Origin: an uncultured Clostridia bacterium
GTDB lineage: Bacteria; Bacillota; Clostridia; TANB77; CAG-508
Direction: 5' to 3'
Assembly: GCA_934167135.1 (NCBI GenBank)
Contig: CAKPKI010000074.1
Location: 1 to 9,299 of the forward strand
Length of the DNA stretch: 9,299 bases
Positions 6,685 through 9,299 of the stretch are shown here, piece after piece; the stretch's first letter is position 1, and each line of letters opens with the position of its first letter. A model generated the notes under the pieces. That model searched no databases. It had not been told where the DNA came from and saw only the letters and a program-made list of their open reading frames with translations. A program made the translations under genes and the position numbers.

Positions 6685-7281
6685 CTAATTACTTTGTGTT
6701 CCTATTGCTAATAGATCAAATGTGTAATCTGTTGCACTTACAGCTTCTTTTGTGTCTATTCCATCATTAAGTTGTTTATCTTGATTTGTTAAACCTGTTT
6801 GATATGGCCATTCCCACTGTACTTTAATTATTTTTACTTTTTCACCTGTAGCCATAATGCTTCCTGTAATATCTCCTATTTTTTCAAGTGATTTATATTT
6901 TTGCTCATTGTAAGTGAAAAATATATTTGTTGGTTTGTTTTTTTCGTTCATAAATCTAACTATATAATCAACCCCAACATCTGAACCTCTTGCATCTAAT
7001 ATAATTGAAAATTCTCCTGATGTTCCTGGTGCAATTTTTCCATTTACTAATGTTTGTTTATTGGCAGTATTTACTAGATTTATTGTCTTTGTTTCTTTTC
7101 CTTCTTTATCTATTTTAAATGACCAGCTTGCTATTTCTGCTTTTCCTGTTCCTTTTTCTTGTGCCATGTATCTTGCATATGTATACCCTCCTGCTCCTGT
7201 TATTAATAATATAACTAATATTATACTTACTAATGCTAATATTCCTCTATTTTCTTTACTTGCTTTTCTTTCTTTTTCCAA
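6685..7281 (-). CDS. TasA/camelysin-like exported protein
   Basis: A 198-residue secreted protein of the TasA/CalY type, whose members form biofilm matrix fibres. The leader has a charged N-terminus (1-12), a hydrophobic stretch (13-29) and TYARYM (34-39), the typical SipW cleavage region, followed by KAEIASWSFKI (47-57). The mature part has IAPGTSGEF (83-91), a turn common to the family, then VDYIVRF (104-110) and WEWPY (156-160) with DGIDT (173-177) downstream, a pattern I associate with these proteins. No sortase motif or C-terminal anchor is present. The start codon is TTG; AAAGGAGG 8 bases upstream supports it and no ATG lies nearby. It begins 23 bases after the adhesin gene, within the same operon. 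Family-level call is fairly firm, actual fibre formation is inferred. Confidence 0.78.
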   Translation of the reverse strand: MEKERKASKENRGILALVSIILVILLITGAGGYTYARYMAQEKGTGKAEIASWSFKIDKEGKETKTINLVNTANKQTLVNGKIAPGTSGEFSIILDARGSDVGVDYIVRFMNEKNKPTNIFFTYNEQKYKSLEKIGDITGSIMATGEKVKIIKVQWEWPYQTGLTNQDKQLNDGIDTKEAVSATDYTFDLLAIGTQSN

Positions 7282-7304
7282 ATTTTATTCCTCCTTTAAT
7301 TTTA

Positions 7305-8588
7305 TTACATACCTGTGACTGGTAATCTAGGTACTTCTACTATTTGTTTTTCAACCACAGGAACTTCTACTATTGTTTTTTCTTCTTTTGGTTGTTCTAC
7401 TTGTGTATTTACTATTATTTTTCCATTTTCTATTTCTATTACTTTTTCTTCATTCATTTCTATTTTTATTTCTTTTAATTCCATGTCTATATTGTATCCT
7501 TCTGGTGCTTTTATTTCTCTTATATAATATGTTCCTGGTATTAATTTTTCATATATAATTTGTCCATTAAAATCTGTTTCTGCAACTCTTATAACTTTTT
7601 GATTTTCATTTAAAAATTCAAATTTAGCTCCTTTTAGTGGTTCTTTACTTTCTTTATCTTTTTTATCTATTATTATTTTTGTATTGTTTTCTTTATATTC
7701 TTGAATTAGCTCACTGTCTATATTCTCAAACGAATATGCAGTTAGTGCATAGTCTTGTACATCTGTGTTTGGTGCTTTGCCAAAGATTATTGGTTTTGAT
7801 TCTACTTGTGTTTGAGTTTTTATTTTAAAATTTCCTGATTCTTTTAAACTTTCTATTGGTATTAAGATTTTAAACATCTCATTTGAATTAAATTCGTTTA
7901 TTTCTTGATTTTCTAAATTTGTTATTTTGGTACCTTTAGGTTGTGATTCTAAATTCAACATAACTTTTGATATGTTTTTATTACTTTTTATTTTATATTG
8001 TTTTGATATATATTTATTATCTATATTGTCTATTTTCCATTTTTCATCTGGTATAATTTCTTCATTAGGTGTTTCAAATGTTTCTGTTGAATTTCTTGCA
8101 TTTTGCACAATTGTATTTATTGCATTTATTGTTCTAACACCTGATTCATTTATTGCTGAATATTGCTCTATTTGTGTATTGTATATATAACAATATACCG
8201 CTTGTTTTGTTGCAGTATATGCTTCTTCTTCGCTTACTACTCCCAATTGTTCTAGTGTTTTATATGGATATCCGTTTATTATAATTCTCCATAAACCTAA
8301 GTCATCTAATTTTCCTTCATTTTTTACATTATATGATGGTACTGAACCTACTCCTGGTACTTCTCTATTTAAACAATACACTGGATATTCTTTTCCATTT
8401 TCTTCATATACTGCATGTGCTGTTTTTACTATTATTCCATCTTTTTTTATTATTCTATTAAAATATCCTTTTGAATATATCGTAATTTCATCACCTTTTT
8501 CTACTGCTTGCACTGTATTAATTAATAAACATATATTGGCAATAGCTATTACTAATATAGTAAATATTAATTTTAAAGTTTTTTTCAA
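7305..8588 (-). CDS. Secreted thioester/CnaB adhesin ending in LPVTG-Met
   Basis: A 427-residue surface protein. Residues 1-28 are a signal peptide (basic start, hydrophobic core, VQA end). About 35-165 resemble a thioester adhesin domain: YCLN (C72) and TKQAVY (Q129) are the expected Cys and Gln that form the internal thioester used to bind host or surface amines. About 190-290 is an unassigned, probably beta-rich spacer. About 303-390 is a CnaB/SpaA domain with likely isopeptide residues K309 (IDKKD), E358 (YYIREIKAPEGY) and N388 (IEIEN). A short stalk repeats IVEVP, and the chain ends RLPVTGM. The LPVTG sortase motif is therefore not followed by the usual hydrophobic span and basic tail. 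Start is TTG with AGGAGG 7 bases upstream, overlapping the sortase stop as TTGA, so the two are probably coupled. Confidence 0.85.
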   Translation of the reverse strand: MKKTLKLIFTILVIAIANICLLINTVQAVEKGDEITIYSKGYFNRIIKKDGIIVKTAHAVYEENGKEYPVYCLNREVPGVGSVPSYNVKNEGKLDDLGLWRIIINGYPYKTLEQLGVVSEEEAYTATKQAVYCYIYNTQIEQYSAINESGVRTINAINTIVQNARNSTETFETPNEEIIPDEKWKIDNIDNKYISKQYKIKSNKNISKVMLNLESQPKGTKITNLENQEINEFNSNEMFKILIPIESLKESGNFKIKTQTQVESKPIIFGKAPNTDVQDYALTAYSFENIDSELIQEYKENNTKIIIDKKDKESKEPLKGAKFEFLNENQKVIRVAETDFNGQIIYEKLIPGTYYIREIKAPEGYNIDMELKEIKIEMNEEKVIEIENGKIIVNTQVEQPKEEKTIVEVPVVEKQIVEVPRLPVTGM

Positions 8589-9139
8589 TGTTTAACCTCC
8601 TCTTTTTCCACTGCTTGTATACATCTTCTGTATTCTGGTTGATTTTCAACACATGTTATTAATGTTAATCTATTTTCTTCTGTGTTTTCTAAGTAATCCC
8701 AATCTGTGTCTTTGATTATTCTGCATTTTTCTACTTCATATATTTTTTCGTATTCTTTGTATTTATATCTTATTTCATCTCCTTTTTGTAATTGCTTTAG
8801 TTTTTGAAAATAATTGTTTTTATATCCTCTATTATGACCCGCTAGTCCTATATTTCCATTTTCTTTTTGTGTATTTTCAAAATGCCCAACATATTCTTCT
8901 AGTATTTCTTTACTTGTTCCTTCTTTTATTTTTGCTTTCAATTGGATTTTTGGAATTTCTATTTCCCAGTTATCTGAATTTTCTTCTATTTTTGTAATTG
9001 GTATTTGAATATTTTTTTCTTCCATTATATTTGTAATGTTTCCGATATTAATTTTATTTTGATTAATAATTATTTGAAATATTATAAAGATTATTGACAT
9101 TGTAATATAGGCTACTTTTACTTTTGTGATTTTAAACAT
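8585..9139 (-). CDS. Sortase (probably class D)
   Basis: A 184-residue membrane-anchored transpeptidase that should cut an LPXTG-type signal and join the product to the cell wall or to another protein. It has one N-terminal membrane span (about 8-25), a linker, and the catalytic domain. The catalytic residues are visible: H102 in AGHNRG, C163 in TLITC, and R171 in EYRRCIQA. The TLITC context and the small size suggest class D rather than class B or C, but this is by recall only. The gene is first after the promoter and overlaps the adhesin gene by 4 bases, marking that adhesin as its likely substrate. The ATG has GAGGTGA upstream with rather long spacing (about 11 bases). Confidence 0.9.
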   Translation of the reverse strand: MFKITKVKVAYITMSIIFIIFQIIINQNKINIGNITNIMEEKNIQIPITKIEENSDNWEIEIPKIQLKAKIKEGTSKEILEEYVGHFENTQKENGNIGLAGHNRGYKNNYFQKLKQLQKGDEIRYKYKEYEKIYEVEKCRIIKDTDWDYLENTEENRLTLITCVENQPEYRRCIQAVEKEEVKH

Positions 9140-9182
9140 GCATCTATTATCACCTCTTTTTGATTTAATTATTGTTTTTTGA

Positions 9183-9225
9183 TTTTTTTCGAAAAAAACT
9201 TTTGAAATAATTTTTTGAATTCAAA
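9183..9225 (-). other. Two palindromes in the sortase-operon leader
   Basis: The leader holds two perfect palindromes: TTTGAATTCAAA (9214-9225) and a 16-base one made of T7-C-G-A7 (9183-9198). Neither has a loop, so stable RNA hairpins are unlikely; they could be protein-binding sites or an effect of A+T-rich composition. No riboswitch fold or leader peptide is evident in this leader. Confidence 0.3.
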
Positions 9226-9235
9226 TTCTATAACT

Positions 9236-9264
9236 ATGTTAACATCCATTATTGCTTTTGTCAA
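9236..9264 (-). promoter_or_regulatory. Promoter of the sortase operon
   Basis: On the minus strand TTGACA (9264-9259) is a perfect -35 box. It is followed by a 17-base spacer and TAACAT (9241-9236), with TG one base before it, giving an extended -10. Transcription should start near 9229, leaving a leader of about 90 bases before the sortase ATG. The -10 lies in a perfect 10-bp palindrome, ATGTTAACAT (9236-9245), a possible operator. This is the strongest promoter visible in the window. Confidence 0.8.
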
Positions 9265-9273
9265 GAAAAATCG

Positions 9274-9290
9274 TTCGACAAAATTCGACA
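9274..9290 (-). promoter_or_regulatory. Tandem TGTCGAA repeat upstream of the -35 box
   Basis: TGTCGAA occurs twice on the minus strand (9290-9284 and 9280-9274), identical and with a 10-base period, so both copies face the same side of the helix. They cover about -45 to -61 relative to the predicted start. Direct repeats of one helical turn placed just upstream of -35 are typical binding sites for OmpR/PhoB-type response regulators. The regulator itself is not in the window, and the region beyond 9299 is unseen. Confidence 0.5.
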
Positions 9291-9299
9291 CTGTTTACA

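Noticed and set aside
6792..6806. PYQTG in the TasA-like protein as a sortase motif
   Set aside because: It is internal, lacks the Leu of LPXTG, and is better read as part of the WEWPY family pattern.
7282..7310. Frameshift that would restore a hydrophobic sorting tail to the adhesin
   Set aside because: The alternative frames after LPVTG give short basic, non-hydrophobic peptides, and the space is taken by the next gene's ribosome binding site.
7315..8190. Plus-strand open frames opposite the adhesin gene
   Set aside because: They are low-complexity Phe/Leu/Ser translations antisense to a well-supported gene with recognised domains.
9183..9198. T7-CG-A7 palindrome as a terminator or attenuator
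   Set aside because: It has no loop and no GC-rich stem, so a stable RNA hairpin is unlikely.
9265..9290. LexA (SOS) box in the CGAAC/GTTCG-like sequence upstream of the promoter
   Set aside because: The half-sites are directly repeated and not inverted with the spacing LexA needs.

Overview
The window is strongly A+T-rich and every gene I can support lies on the minus strand, so transcription runs from high to low coordinates. Strong AGGAGG-type ribosome binding sites, a class-D-like sortase, thioester/CnaB surface-protein modules, SipW-type signal peptides and a SpoIVFA/SpoIVFB-like pair point to a low-GC Gram-positive bacterium (Firmicutes), most likely an anaerobic clostridial relative. 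The species cannot be told from this sequence.

Right part (about 9299 to 5942), in transcription order: a near-consensus promoter with a tandem 7-bp repeat just upstream; a sortase; a secreted thioester-plus-CnaB adhesin ending exactly at LPVTG-Met; a TasA/camelysin-like protein; a second, smaller exported protein; and a 45-residue exported mini-protein that starts at TTG inside the end of the preceding gene. The three last-named proteins all carry a hydrophobic leader ending in YA(R/K)Y. This looks like one surface-structure operon: the sortase would act on the adhesin, while the YA(R/K)Y proteins are candidate fibre or matrix subunits. No SipW-type signal peptidase lies in the window.

Junction (about 5989 to 5558): a small tail-anchored protein of unknown function, whose 5' end shows a possible one-base frameshift in a T6 run, followed by a long hairpin with a short T-tract that probably separates two transcription units.

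Left part (5531 to 1): a tight housekeeping operon. It encodes a membrane-anchored M23 protein (SpoIVFA-like), an M50 site-2 protease (SpoIVFB-like, without a C-terminal CBS domain), the ribosome-assembly GTPase Der, the acyltransferase PlsY, glycerol-3-phosphate dehydrogenase GpsA, a zinc-ribbon/coiled-coil protein with a 14-residue tandem repeat, and the 5' part of D-aminoacyl-tRNA deacylase (dtd), cut by the window edge. GpsA makes the sn-glycerol 3-phosphate that PlsY acylates, so the two form the first steps of phospholipid synthesis. There is no gene-free stretch longer than 300 bases; the longest are about 160 bases (9140-9299, promoter region) and about 100 bases (5942-6044).
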